Part shown: positions 30,063 to 39,560 of the stretch, one piece after another | Position numbering within the stretch: position 1 is the first letter of the stretch | Layout: each line of letters opens with the position of its first letter | Origin: Lepidostoma basale | Lineage: Eukaryota > Arthropoda > Insecta > Trichoptera > Lepidostomatidae | Reading direction: 5' to 3' | DNA length: 64,000 bases | NCBI GenBank assembly: GCA_022606425.2 | Contig: JAHDVF020001336.1 | Location: forward strand, 1,364,001 to 1,428,000 | Program-made: the position numbers and the translations under genes | The notes under the pieces: generated by a model | What the model was told of the DNA's origin: nothing | Databases searched by the model: none | What the model saw: the letters and a program-made list of their open reading frames with translations, nothing else

Positions 30063-30230
30063 ATGAACTTTTTAATTTTTTTAGTTTATTTTTCTTGACA
30101 TGTTCCAAAGGCTTACATTTTGATCATTGGGAGAGCCAAATAAACTGATTATATTGTTCTCCCGATGACGAAGATGTAAGCCTTAAAAACATGGCGAGAA
30201 AAATAAACTAAAAAAATTAAAAAGTTCATT
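30063..30230. repeat. Inverted repeat, PLE-hairpin type
   Basis: Arms of about 74 bases (30,063-30,136 and 30,156-30,230) pair almost throughout, for example ATGAACTTTTTAATTTTTTT against its complement. The inner part carries GAAGATGTAAGCC and ACATGGCGAG, a decayed form of the PLE hairpin with GAAACATG. Confidence 0.7.
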
Positions 30231-30258
30231 CATACTAAATCTTTAAATAGTTCTAAAG

Positions 30259-31725
30259 CAGAGGTTCCCAAACTTTTTCGTCCCGTAGACCCCTTGCCGA
30301 TTTCTTCTATTTTGCATAGATGCTTTCCTAATGTTAAAACGTTAAAAATGTTTTTTTTACAAATTCATTTTTAACGTTAATATTAGTTTTTGAAGCTGTC
30401 AAAGAGCTACTGAAAGCGAAAGTAAATTTTTAAAACAAAATATATGATAAGTTTTATAGTTATACATTTTAACTGTTAAATTAACAATGTTTAGCTAAAA
30501 CAATGAACATGAAGACATATAATTATTAATTAAAACGAAACAAAATGCAAATCCAACATTTTTACATAAAATAAGAAACACAAACTAATCATTGTTTTAA
30601 TAGGAGGGATGAGCCTGATGCTATGATATCAAAATTTCAATATTCGGCTTCAATTTAGTTGTATCATGTCGTGGACCTCCATTTATATTTCATGCAAACC
30701 CATTTTTTTTTCAATTGTCGTAGACCCCTTGCAAGTCGAAATCAAATCAAGTCAGTTTATTTCATCAATATACAAACATAATTTTTAAGGCGTCTTTCGA
30801 AAACAGGTAAAATAATACATTGTATATAGTATACTACCAGAAACGCATGAGAGATGGTTCGACATAAGGATGACAAAATACACTCCAGAATTAAGAGTAT
30901 TTGCCTTCAGAACGTACTTTCACTAATATGAAAGACGTCGATCTCCGAAGAGATCGTGTACAGTAGACTGATTGCTCTTCCTACCATATCACAGAACCAC
31001 CTTTAAGTCTGCTTCGAACTTGCGATGTATAGGACTCTGAGCACATGAGGATCCCTGAAAACTATTCCGCTCCGGACGATGAAGTCAGTGATCCTTAGTG
31101 CAGTGCCAGAAATCCTCTTGATATGTGCACGAAAAGTCAGCCTACTCTCATAGATGATCCCGAGATCTCTCATCGTAGATACATGTGCTAGTTACTGATT
31201 GTTCATTGTGTATCTTTAATACACAGTTTTCAATGCTCTAGTAAAATATAGCATAAAGCACTTAGATACATTGAATTGCATTTGACCGGAGTCACAGTAA
31301 ATTATTAATCTCCGACTGGAGGTGTAGACAGTCGTCAAGATTGTTAATAATTTCAGATCATTGGCAAATAAAAGAAATCGCGAGAAGTTTATCACCTTCG
31401 CAACATAATTTATGAAGATGGTGAAGAGAAGTGGGCCTAGGTTTGAACCTTGTGGCACCCCTGAATGTACAAGAAAAGGTTCCGATTAAAAAATTCCGTA
31501 TTAGACGAATTGTTTTTTCCCTCGAGGTAACTAATGAAAAACATAATCAACTGTGAAGGGAATCCAATTTGAGATAGCTTTGCCTTTGAGAAATCATTAT
31601 ATGAACAGTCAACTTGGTGACCATTATCCAAGGCCCTTGCAATGTAATCTGTGAATAATAAAGGGGTCGACTTTGGGAAATATCAATTTGTGAAATTGTG
31701 ATATAGATCACTTTGAGAACCACTG
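30259..31725. mobile_element. hAT element interrupted by a J-family LINE
   Basis: Tips are CAGAGGTTCCCAAAC and, inverted, CAGTGGTTCTCAAAG. Flanks TTCTAAAG (30,251-30,258) and TTCTAGAG (31,726-31,733) match at 7 of 8 positions. The sub-terminal text GTAGACCCCTTGC appears near both the left end and 30,722, where the J insertion begins; hAT text resumes after 31,655 (AAGGGGTCGACTTTGGG). No transposase frame was seen. Confidence 0.7.
30741..31655 (-). mobile_element. J-family LINE fragment nested in hAT
   Basis: Minus sense, with the 3' tail at 30,741-30,775 (complement of AATCAAATCAAGTCAGTTTA). Coding blocks: DNGHQVDCSYNDFSKA (motif A), KLSQIGFPSQLIMFFISYL, PQGSNLGPLLFTIFINYVAK (motif B) and FSRFLLFANDLKLL, where the FADD box has become FAND. 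Many frameshifts. Confidence 0.8.
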
Positions 31726-31785
31726 TTCTAGAGGAACAGGCGAAATGATGATTATCCAACAGCGAACACAAGAAATTAACTCAAA

Positions 31786-31983
31786 TTACCGCGGAGCTCT
31801 TTGGGCCTCACTATTGGTCCATGGAATCTTGAATGGTTCCTTCCCCTCCCGAATGTATGGGACGGCAAAGTGGTGCTTGCGATTAGTAACGAAAGGGCCC
31901 ATATCGCCTGGCATGGTAGCTTTTACTACCGTTTTATGAAGATTGCTTTCTATTATCAGTCCGTATTCGGCTATTTTTTGCAT
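31786..31983 (-). other. Unrecognised open frame, 65 codons
   Basis: The minus-strand frame (open further upstream, to about 32,010) reads QKIAEYGLIIESNLHKTVVK, then MPGDMGPFVTNRKHHFAVPY. Composition is more GC-rich and protein-like than its surroundings. I know no family for it. It could be a transposon remnant, an exon, or chance; the plus strand is also open here. Confidence 0.3.
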
Positions 31984-32109
31984 TACCCACTTTTGTTGCA
32001 GCCCAGTCTTTAACGCGCACTATTTTGTTTTCACAGTTACGTTTTGGCGTTATGCTGAAACAAGTTGATTAACTACAATATTTGCCTTTGCACTGTGTTG
32101 TGGATTCAT

Positions 32110-32235
32110 ATTTGAATAAATATAAATGCACTTAGTATTTTTACAACACTTTATTACACTTTTCACGGACATGTTTCCGTTATGACATAACCTTTTTCGG
32201 TGTACAAAATTTTAACATGTTAAAATTTTGTACAT
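32110..32235 (-). repeat. PLE-like hairpin and 34-base perfect palindrome
   Basis: In minus sense, AAGGTTATGTCATAACGG precedes GAAACATGTCCG, giving the GAAACATGTC half of the PLE motif behind a short stem. Immediately upstream lies a perfect 17+17 palindrome (32,201-32,234; half-site TGTACAAAATTTTAACA). Confidence 0.55.
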
Positions 32236-32484
32236 TGTAAGTACAGTGTGAACTTGTGAAGTGTTTCAATGATGGAAAACAGAGAAATAGAGAAACAAGG
32301 GTTCGTGCATGTAAAATATTGAAAAGTACCCAACCAGTTGATGAACTTGTGAAATTTGAATAACATTTTGAAAACATTGCATTTTCATTAGAGAACTCGA
32401 AAAGTGTGGTTTAGTTCGCGTGGTTCTCCCATAAAACTAGAGATGTTTGGTGTATCAGAAAATTGTTTTGGTTTATATATGATT

Positions 32485-32850
32485 TTGACAATAGTCTCAA
32501 AAGACATTACAAATATGTTAACAGATCAGGGGTCTATTTGAGAACATGTAAAATACCGGGAACCCATGGGAGATGGTTCGAATTTAGAAATACAAGATAC
32601 TCTCTAAAGTCAAGAGTCTTCTGAACGTACTTTCACTTATATGAAAGAAGTCGATCTCAGAAGGAATTGTGTACAGCGAACTGATTGCTCTTCCCACCGG
32701 TGTCACAAGAGGTAGGCTGGTTCTGGCGGCCGTTAGGTAAAACAACCTATGCTGTCACTATCGGAGATATCTATAAGCAACAAAAAGACCAAGATGCTCT
32801 AGCACGAGCGAGTTTTCAAAATATCCCCTGATTAATCCAAAGATATTGGT
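32485..32850 (-). mobile_element. J-family 3' fragment
   Basis: Plus text GTCTCAAAAGACATTACAAA begins the 3' side. The interior matches the J C-terminus in minus sense (PVGRAIxLL region, then a frameshifted YLLxxR-like block). No frame is intact. Confidence 0.7.
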
Positions 32851-32904
32851 TATGAGACGCACGGTCGATATTTCTATCTTCAAACATGACTGCCGTTTAA
32901 TAAT

Positions 32905-33010
32905 TGAAGGATATATCCATGCTGTGTTTTCCACGGTCTTTCTCGATGCCTTTTTTCGATTTACAGTACTTGTATAAAGCTTTTAACTACTCTTTCTTCA
33001 TCATATTCAT
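32905..33010 (-). mobile_element. LINE-A scrap
   Basis: About 100 bases matching the KKTWHDQxNQ and VNG region of LINE-A in minus sense (CCATGCTGTGTTTTCCACGG). Confidence 0.55.
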
Positions 33011-33029
33011 TTACTTATTGTGTCATATC

Positions 33030-33320
33030 AGTTTTATCGTTTTTATAAAGAATTTTGACAGGTGTAAAAATAAATTTTTCATTTGTTCCAATGACAATTT
33101 GAATAATTCCTTCAATATTATTTCAAAGTTCTTGCTGGTTAAGTGCCTAATTACAGCTAATTTAAAAAACGGTGGATACGTGTAACATAAATTAAATAAA
33201 CCCAAAAGTCCGGATCGTCCATGTCAACATGTGCAAAATCGAAAAAAACATTATGTGTTATTACATTATGTGCCAAATTAAAAAAACGACGGATTCGTGG
33301 AACATAAATTAAATAGACAA
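33030..33320. repeat. PLE-internal-like text and a direct repeat
   Basis: 33,080-33,160 matches 28,610-28,680. Two direct copies of a 32-base unit with AACATAAATTAAATA lie at 33,168-33,199 and 33,287-33,320, leading into the foldback element. Confidence 0.5.
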
Positions 33321-33580
33321 TATGTGCACCATCTAAAAATAACATTTTGTGTTAAATTATTTTTATTTTATATCATTGTATTTTATATTATTTATTTTAG
33401 ATTTATTTTGTGGGTGTTGGAGATGCCTATTGGTGGCGATGAGGTTCGCAACCCATCACACCGCGTCTCCCGCGGGGCGAAAAGAGAAGGATGGAGTGCC
33501 GCATCAGTAAATGTGTGACAGTCCATTCTTTCTGCCTACCCTTTCGGGGAGACGGCGTGATGGTTAGTTAGTTAGTTAGT
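33321..33580 (+). mobile_element. LINE-A-derived foldback element, long copy
   Basis: After an AT-rich part and GATGCCTATTGGTGGCGATG, the left arm (33,450-33,510) and right arm (33,512-33,565) form an imperfect hairpin of about 55 bp. The right arm is the ordinary LINE-A terminus (GGGGAGACGGCGTGATGG) with (TTAG)n; the left arm is its inverted, diverged copy (CCATCACACCGCGTCTCCCG). It may move by using the LINE-A machinery through the shared 3' end. Confidence 0.8.
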
Positions 33581-33631
33581 CATATCAGATTGATTTCAAA
33601 TCCAACCGACAGATTTTAAATTGTATAAGTT

Positions 33632-34110
33632 ATTAACTAACCATCATGCCGTTTCTCCGAAGGAATAAGCAGAGAGGATGGACCGCCATTTTGGTCTGTC
33701 CTGACATACCTCTAGCGCTTCCTCTACATTCATATATCGAAACATGCATGTTCGTCAATTTTTCCGACTTCGAATTTGACCGCCTTTTGTATGTGACTAA
33801 TTTGGTCAACATTTTAACAATTATTCTCTCGTTCATTCTGTCCATATGTCCAAACCATCTCATGGAATTTTTTAATTTTACGTATCATCTGCCTTACATT
33901 TTCTTTAGTTCATGGTTCGGTATTCTATCACATGAATATCGTTTTCCCGCACATTCTTCTCAGTGATCTCATTTCTACGACATTTATCATACTTTTATCC
34001 TTCTTTGGCCAGCTTTAAGCATCACTTGCATACATAAGGGTTGGCCCTGAATTCGATTATGTACTGCCATATTTTCTTTAATGAATAGATTTCTATTTGC
34101 AGTGGAAGCT
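33632..34110 (-). mobile_element. LINE-A copy, heavily decayed
   Basis: Minus sense from a GNRNLFIKENMAVHN-like start near 34,110 to a degenerate GCATGATGG terminus at 33,640. A readable block near 33,860 gives MRWFGHMDRMNERIIVKML. Numerous indels. Confidence 0.75.
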
Positions 34111-34235
34111 TTGACTTTTGATTTTTAAAACACTTATGTATATAAAGGAAATAGACCACTTTGGATGCATTATAGCGAATTTGTGAACACCCTTGCAATA
34201 AGATTAACAAAGAGGTAACTGTTATATTTCTATTC

Positions 34236-34385
34236 ATATGGTTCTATATATATATATATGTATATATTTCCTTTGATGTTCTATTTTTCACCCTTTACAT
34301 CGATTTGATTTGCGCTGTAATGATGTAAAGAGCTTTTCAACAAAATAATAATAATCTTCTTTTTTTTTTTTTTTTTTTTTTTTTT
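34236..34385. repeat. (TA)n and poly-T tracts
   Basis: A short (TA)n run (34,240-34,262) and a T-run of over 30 bases (34,350-34,385), the latter at the tail of a minus-strand SINE. Confidence 0.8.
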
Positions 34386-34620
34386 CCTTGTATATAACAG
34401 GTTGTTTGAACCCAATGACTGTATACAAATTATTTTAGCTATTATATTGATTCTCATGACTTGTGATAGGTAGCCAATCTATCGCCATTTTATTTTCACG
34501 TGAATTCTACACCAGACCAAAGACGGTGTGACAATCACACTGCCATCGCCGGGATTCGAACCCGGGACCTCCGGTATGGAAATCAGAGCTCTTACCACTC
34601 TACCACGAAGGTCGTCAAGT
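34376..34620 (-). mobile_element. tRNA-derived SINE, full-length
   Basis: In minus sense: head CGACCTTCGTGGTAGAGTGG (A-box TGGTAGAGTGG), B-box GGTTCGAATCC, the CACACCGTCTTTGGTCTGG body, AATAAAATGGCGATAGATTG, and a tail with GGGTTCAAACAACCTG leading into poly-A. Length and order match 39,075-39,325. Confidence 0.85.
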
Positions 34621-35135
34621 GTAGACCTTGTGGTCTGTTTCTAAAGAGGAATTGGCCTTCTGTGATGTCGACTCCCAGCTGTCGATCTATCCCTTTGATG
34701 GTGTGCCCAGGGGTCGTCTACCTTGGGGTTGGCCGTGCAACACAATGAGGGAGAGTCTAGATCAGTGATTCCCAAAGTCGAAATCGGCGACAACCTTTTT
34801 TTTTTGCTCTTTGTGAAAATCGGATCGCGAATGAGCAAAAAAAATTAATTCCTACAACGCATTCAAGATTTTTTTCTACTGCTCTGTGTCAGCTTTAAAA
34901 ACTCATGGTATAGTTTAACGTCAATTTGTAAAAGAAAACAATATTACGAAAGTAGGGGGTCTGCACAAAATAAAAGAAATCTGCAAGGGGTCCACGGGAC
35001 AAAAAAGTTTGAGAACCACTGGTCTATATGGATCCATTCTCCTCACATGTGCATACCAATATCTTCTCCTTTGCCTTCCTTACCTAACGACATCCTTGAT
35101 ATCGCATATCTCATTTATCCTTGAGTTCTTTCATG
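34612..35135 (-). mobile_element. LINE-F 3' copy interrupted by a hAT MITE
   Basis: In minus sense, GGATAAATGAGATATGCG (35,100-35,120) through ATGGATCCATATAGAC, then the hAT, then CTAGACTCTCCCTCATTGTG and CCAACCCCAAGGTAGACG to GGTCTACACTTG. The uninterrupted order is confirmed by the copy at 6,775-7,015. Confidence 0.75.
34763..35021. mobile_element. hAT MITE, 259 bp, inside LINE-F
   Basis: Tips are CAGTGATTCCCAAAG and, inverted, CAGTGGTTCTCAAAC. Flanks GTCTAGAT (34,755-34,762) and GTCTATAT (35,022-35,029) match at 7 of 8 positions. It contains AAGGGGTCCACGGGACAAAA as in the other members of this hAT family (22,235, 30,259 and the tip at 55,690). Confidence 0.8.
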
Positions 35136-35149
35136 TAATATTGTGATAA

Positions 35150-35605
35150 TCATTTGAAACGAAAAATCTATGAAGCCTGCGTTCTGCCAGTTAGTACTTA
35201 TGGTCTTGAAACTGTAACATTGTCCAAACAAAGTGCCGAGAAACTACAGGTGACACAAAGAGCCATGGCAAGAGCCATATTAGGAATAAGCCTAAGAGAC
35301 GGAGTCAGAAACGATACGGTGAGAGAAAAAACAAAGGTCACTGACATTATCCACCGGGTGGCGACTCTAAAATGGCAATGGGCAGGTCACGAAGCCAGAA
35401 GCTCAGATGAAAAATGAACAAGAAGACTGCTGATTTGGAGACCGTGTACGGCAAAGAGAAGTGCAGGGTGACCGCAACCACGGTGGAAGGATGATATGAA
35501 CAGACACGCCGGAATATCCTGGATGCAGTCTGCACAGGACAGAGTGACATGGAAGCGAATGGAGGAGGCCTTTGTCTAAAAGGAGACGGGAATAGACTGA
35601 GGAAG
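35150..35605 (+). mobile_element. LINE-D 3' region
   Basis: The frame from 35,154 encodes MKRKIYEACVLPVSTYGLET, TQRAMARAILGISLRDGVRN and KVTDIIHRVATLKWQWAGHE. It then breaks at a TGA after SSDEK and ends in a frameshifted MEEAFV-like tail near 35,600. Confidence 0.8.
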
Positions 35606-35669
35606 AGAATTTTAATTATTTTAAATAAGCATACATTCACAAATATTTGGTCTTCAAATATTCTGGTCA

Positions 35670-36115
35670 AAATTCTTTGGCATATAGAATGGAATAATAC
35701 TCCTAGCGGCTTCTAACAATATGTTGGTCAACAGCCTTCACATTGTGTTAATAAGGTAGTTTGCTAAATGCCGAAAATCATTCTCCATAGATGGCGTTAG
35801 TGGGTCGGTTGTACAGGTTAATTGTTGAAAAAATTCACTAGTGCAACCAAATCTACATAGATGGCTGACTGAAACTGCCACGTGAAGATAAATATGGATT
35901 TTGAAGTATATATACATTATACATCTTCCAAAAATTTGTCATGCATGATCACAAATAACAAAGGTGGAATGGGGAATGTTGTAATTACATAAAGCGTGCG
36001 CTTAACCCAACCAATGACAGGTCATAAGTCCTGTAAACACCTTGATCATCCATGTTCAGTTTCCAGTTGACGTCTTCGTCTCTATTGAGATACAATTAAA
36101 AATTTTAAGTATGTA
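35670..36115 (-). repeat. R1 repeat, uninterrupted unit
   Basis: In minus sense it has both halves of R1: half A (ATCTCAATAGAGACGAAGAC to CAAATTTTTGGAAGATGTAT) and half B (GCCATCTATGGAGAATG, TAACACAATGTGAAGGCTG, TTGTTAGAAGCCGCTAGGAG). This copy serves as the reference showing that the MITE at 53,668-54,059 is an insertion. Confidence 0.75.
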
Positions 36116-36414
36116 TTATTCCATTTAAGTACTGAGTATTTTTCTTTTCTTTTACGTCTGTATTCTGGTTAAATGATTATTTTATCTGCTCTCGCGTACT
36201 CAATCAAAATAAAATAATATGGTAATAAAGCTCAAGTATTTTCTTTCTTATACATTTTCTCACTGCGTAGTTTTTCCTAAAACACGCATTACTTTCACAT
36301 TTTCTTTTGATTTAGGATCTAATAAGTAGCTATCCCGCTATTTCTGTGAATAAATTACTAAAATATGTGAAAATCACTATCTCTTGTGAGAAGGTTAACC
36401 TAAAAGTTTCCTAC
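36116..36414. other. Unassigned AT-rich interval
   Basis: No feature recognised. Confidence 0.45.
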
Positions 36415-36677
36415 ATATCGTCGGTTCAAAGGTAAAACTCATTAAGTGACATTTGAATTATTCATTTATTTTTTTGCAATTTCTGATCAGACTTGCGAAT
36501 TCTACGTCAGAAAGTAATCACCAAGTGTTTTTATTAAAGAATAACTGTTATTCTTCAATAAATACACTTGGTGATTGTTTTCTGACGTAGAATTCACAAG
36601 TCTGATGCGGAAGTTGCAAAAAAAGGAGAAAAATTTGAAATGACACTTAATGAGTTTTACCTTTGAACCGACGATAT
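36415..36677. mobile_element. Foldback MITE, 263 bp, arms of about 130 bp
   Basis: Almost the whole element is an inverted repeat: the left arm starts ATATCGTCGGTTCAAAGG and the right arm ends with its complement; inner blocks such as GAATTCTACGTCAGAAA and CACTTGGTGATT are also mirrored, with a spacer of only a few bases near 36,546. Its tip ATATCGTC is the same as that of the MITE at 53,668-54,059. No coding sequence. Confidence 0.8.
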
Positions 36678-36699
36678 CATCATTATAAAATGTAATTTA

Positions 36700-36905
36700 A
36701 TGTTTAAATAAAAAAAATCACATTGATTATTTTTGTGATGTTAGCATCGTCAGGTCTTACAATCAACTATGTTGATAGTAAGATGTTGATGATACTAAAA
36801 TCAGCGAAACAGCTGTCGCGACAATTGTGATATTTATAACAATGTTTTATTATGTAAACAGTCAATAATGTTGAAATATCATAGCGTTTCCGCCAAAACA
36901 ATGGA
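36700..36905. repeat. Degenerate PLE inverted pair
   Basis: The left half has, in minus sense, CCTGACGATGCTAACATCAC. The right half has GCGAAACAGCTGTCGCGAC (36,806-36,830). Text after it (GAAATATCATAGCG then TTCCGCCAAAACAATGG) recurs at 55,890 and, inverted, at 19,290. Confidence 0.5.
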
Positions 36906-36924
36906 TATCTAAAAAATAATTGTT

Positions 36925-37557
36925 ATACGTTACCGAATTTATTTATCTGGGAAGCATGTTTACAAGAGACGGAAAAATGGAGAAAGATATCGAAAGAAGG
37001 GTCGGTGCTGGGAACACAATTAATGGGGCTCTCAAAGTCTTCACTGGCAAATATAAATATTTCAACGAAAGCCGAGATGGCAGTACATAATGGAGTTCTA
37101 GTGCCAACCCTTATGTATGGAAGTGGAGCTTAGAGCTGGTCAAAAAAATGATGAAAGTATAATAAATGCCGTAGAAATGAGATCACTGAGAAGAATGCGG
37201 AGGAAAACAATATATGAAAGAAAACCGAACGACGAAATAAGAAAGAAATGAAATGCAGATGATTGCATCATAAGTATAATTAAAAATGGATCTATGAGAT
37301 GGTTTGGATATATTGAATAAATAGACGGAAAATAATTGTTACAATGTTGTATACAAGCAGTGTGAGTAGAAAGAGATGCCGTGGAAGACCAAAGAAAGCA
37401 TGGCATGACCAAATGAATCAAATACTGAAAGGCGGCCACATTCGAAGTCGGAAAAATTTGAATGTAGAGGAATCTAGAGAGTATGTCAGGACGGAGAAGT
37501 ACGGCGGTCCATCCTCTGTGCCTACGGCGTGATGGTTAGTTAGTAAGTTAGTTCGTA
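36925..37557 (+). mobile_element. LINE-A copy from RT thumb to 3' end
   Basis: Starts [23 protein letters not shown], then [17 protein letters not shown]; frames then break near 37,050 and 37,130. Later RKRCRGRPKKAWHDQMNQIL (from 37,344) leads to GGCGTGATGG and TTAG-like units. About 20 bases of the terminal block are lost. Confidence 0.8.
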
Positions 37558-37599
37558 TAATAACACTGTTTCAAAATTAAAAGAACTATAAATGTTTTT

Positions 37600-37860
37600 A
37601 AAAGTTACCTTAGATAGCAAGGTGGAGGATGTCGTGAGATGGGGCAGACAACGCAGAAGATACTGGAATGCGCACGTGCAGAGGATGGATCCCACCAGAA
37701 TCCCACACGCTGTGGCTCATCAGATTCCTGCCGACTGCCGTCCCCCGGAAGACCGCCGAAGAGATGGAGAGATAGTTGGGAGTCAACCCCCCAAGAGAGG
37801 CCAGCCTGATTTCAGGAACAGACCAAAGGTCTATAAGGAGAAGAAGAAGAAGAAGAAGAC
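37600..37860 (+). mobile_element. LINE-F 3' fragment
   Basis: The frame from 37,592 reads KVEDVVRWGRQRRRYWNAHV, QRMDPTRIPHAVAHQIP and, after a shift, PPEDRRRDGE; it ends in a GAAGAAGAAGAAGAAG tail (37,838-37,860). Confidence 0.75.
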
Positions 37861-38154
37861 CTTATATAGCAGAAAAATTGTGTTGTTTTCCAATTTATAT
37901 ATCTTACCCTAAAAAGGATTTTCCTTTAGTCTGTACGGATGCTAGAAGGATATCGATTTAAGTGTGTGAAAGATTGGGGTATTTCAAATAGGAAATTTTG
38001 TATTATTGGTGCAAAATGAGAGTATTTTTATTATTATTAGCTACTGCTGACGTAAATGGCTGTAAAATATAACATATTTATTATTAAAATTAAAAGCTCT
38101 TTATATATCGTGTAAGATTCAATATATTTTTTAAATATTTTGTATTGTTAAGCC

Positions 38155-38255
38155 ATAGACAGTGTGACAATCACACTGCCATAGCCGGAAATCGAAAATG
38201 GGACCTTCAATGTGGCAGTCAGAGTTCTTAATACGAAGTTCGTCGAATTTTATGA
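38155..38255 (-). mobile_element. Degenerate SINE head
   Basis: In minus sense the tRNA-like head and start of body: a decayed B-box and TGGCAGTGTGATTGTCACAC. The tail is absent. Confidence 0.6.
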
Positions 38256-38411
38256 TCCGTAATCCGTAAAAAGATTTTATGATTTTCCTTTATTGTGATT
38301 TTTCTTGATTTAACCGCATTACATTTTAAAACACAAGTGTTTAATAATAATTGTTTTTCCGAATCGTTGATATTTCAACATAATTAAAATATGTGTTTCT
38401 GAATTTGCATA

Positions 38412-38500
38412 TTTGATAATGTCTTCGACAGGCGAAACATGTCATTCACATAAATTTTAATAAAACTTCTAGAAAACTGACGTTTTCATTCGAAATTATT
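38412..38500 (+). ncRNA. PLE hairpin with GAAACATGTC
   Basis: TGATAATGTC, a short TTCGACA loop, then GGCGAAACATGTCATTC. The 3' half of the hammerhead-like motif (GAAAC-AU-GUC) is intact, but the CTGANGA half has decayed to TTGATAA. It is followed by the shared CTTCTAGAAAACTGACGTTT block. Confidence 0.5.
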
Positions 38501-38758
38501 CTTATTTGTTTAATTTTTATAACTGTTCTTATACGTATCACAATTTATTTATTTATTTTTTATTAAATTGTTTAGGGATGTTTGTATTTGATACATCGAA
38601 ATTAAAACATTTAATAACACAAATACTTGCTACAGTGATTCTACATATAGTTTAATAGTTAGGTACTCAAATTCACATAAATCTTAAACCATACGAGTTA
38701 TTAAATGATTTAATATTGATGTACTAAATGCAAACAGCTGTAAACAATCTAATAAAAA

Positions 38759-39050
38759 ATAATTAATATGGTTTGGAGACATGGAAAGAATGATAGAAGA
38801 CAGAATGGTGAAGAACCTATATGTAAACGACGTGAATGGATCTAGAAATAGAAGATAGGCCGAGGAAAACGTGGCGCGATCAGATCAATCAAATATTATA
38901 TATCGGGCACGTGAGTAATCGGAGAAATCGACGTGCGTGCATGACACGATGTATGAATGTAGAGGAATCAAGAGATGTCAGAGGAGAAGAGTGTGGCGGT
39001 CCATTCTTTCTGCGCACCCTTCCAGGGAGATAGCGTGATGGCTAGTTAGG
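38759..39050 (+). mobile_element. LINE-A 3' copy
   Basis: From MVWRHGKNDRRQNG-like text (frameshifted WFGHMERM) through IEDRPRKTWRDQINQIL and IGHVSNRRNRRACMTRCMNV to a degenerate AGCGTGATGG and one TTAG. Confidence 0.8.
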
Positions 39051-39074
39051 CCGAAACACTATGATACTTCAATA

Positions 39075-39325
39075 TGCCGACCTTCGTGGCAGAGTGGTTA
39101 GAGCCCTGACTTCCATTCCGAAGGTCCCGGGTTCGATTCCCGGCGATGGCAGTGTGATTGTCACACTGTCTTTGGTCTGGTGTAGAATTCTCGTGACAAT
39201 AAAATGGCGATAGATTGGCAAACTATCGCATGTCATAAAAATCAATATAATACCTAAAATAAAATGTATACATTAATTGGGTTCAAACAACCTGTTGTAT
39301 ACAAGGAAAAAATATTATTACTGTT
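39075..39325 (+). mobile_element. tRNA-derived SINE, full-length
   Basis: The head has a matching A-box TGGCAGAGTGG (39,087-39,097) and B-box GGTTCGATTCC (39,130-39,140), the internal promoter for RNA polymerase III. The body carries GTGTGATTGTCACACTG (a small palindrome) and CAATAAAATGGCGATAGATT. The tail includes AATTGGGTTCAAACAACCTG and ends in an A-rich run. The parent tRNA could not be fixed: the anticodon arm does not fold convincingly. It has no protein and needs a LINE for movement; no LINE in this window shares its tail. Confidence 0.85.
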
Positions 39326-39334
39326 AAAATGTAA

Positions 39335-39560
39335 AACACTGTTTTAATATCACAATTTATTTATATTTACTCCGAGTGTCGCGACAGCTGTTTCGACAAC
39401 TGATGTTGCAACCATCAGGTTTTACAATAAACTTGTTACAATAGTTTATTGTAACACCTGATGATGCCAACATCGGTTGGCGAAACAGCTGCCGCGACAC
39501 TCGGAGTGAATAAAAAGAAATTGTGATATCATAACAGTGTTTTAATTTTTTACGGTTACA
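39335..39560. mobile_element. Penelope-like inverted pair, ACAGCTGT type
   Basis: Two arms of about 90 bases face each other around 39,435. The minus motif at 39,383-39,418 has CTGATGG, a CAAC-rich stem and GAAACAGCTGTC. The plus motif at 39,458-39,493 has CTGATGA, T, GCCAAC-ATCG-GTTGGC (a 6-bp stem) and GAAACAGCTGCC. Outer arms share TCGCGACACTCGGAGT. Confidence 0.7.
39458..39493 (+). ncRNA. Hammerhead-like motif with 6-bp stem II
   Basis: Perfect stem II GCCAAC/GUUGGC with an AUCG loop between CUGAUGA(U) and GAAACAGCUG. The cleavage triplet is GCC here but GUC in its inverted partner. Confidence 0.55.

Noticed and set aside
39075..39150. A true tRNA gene
   Set aside because: A- and B-boxes are present, but the acceptor and anticodon stems do not fold properly, and the sequence continues into a shared SINE body and A-rich tail.
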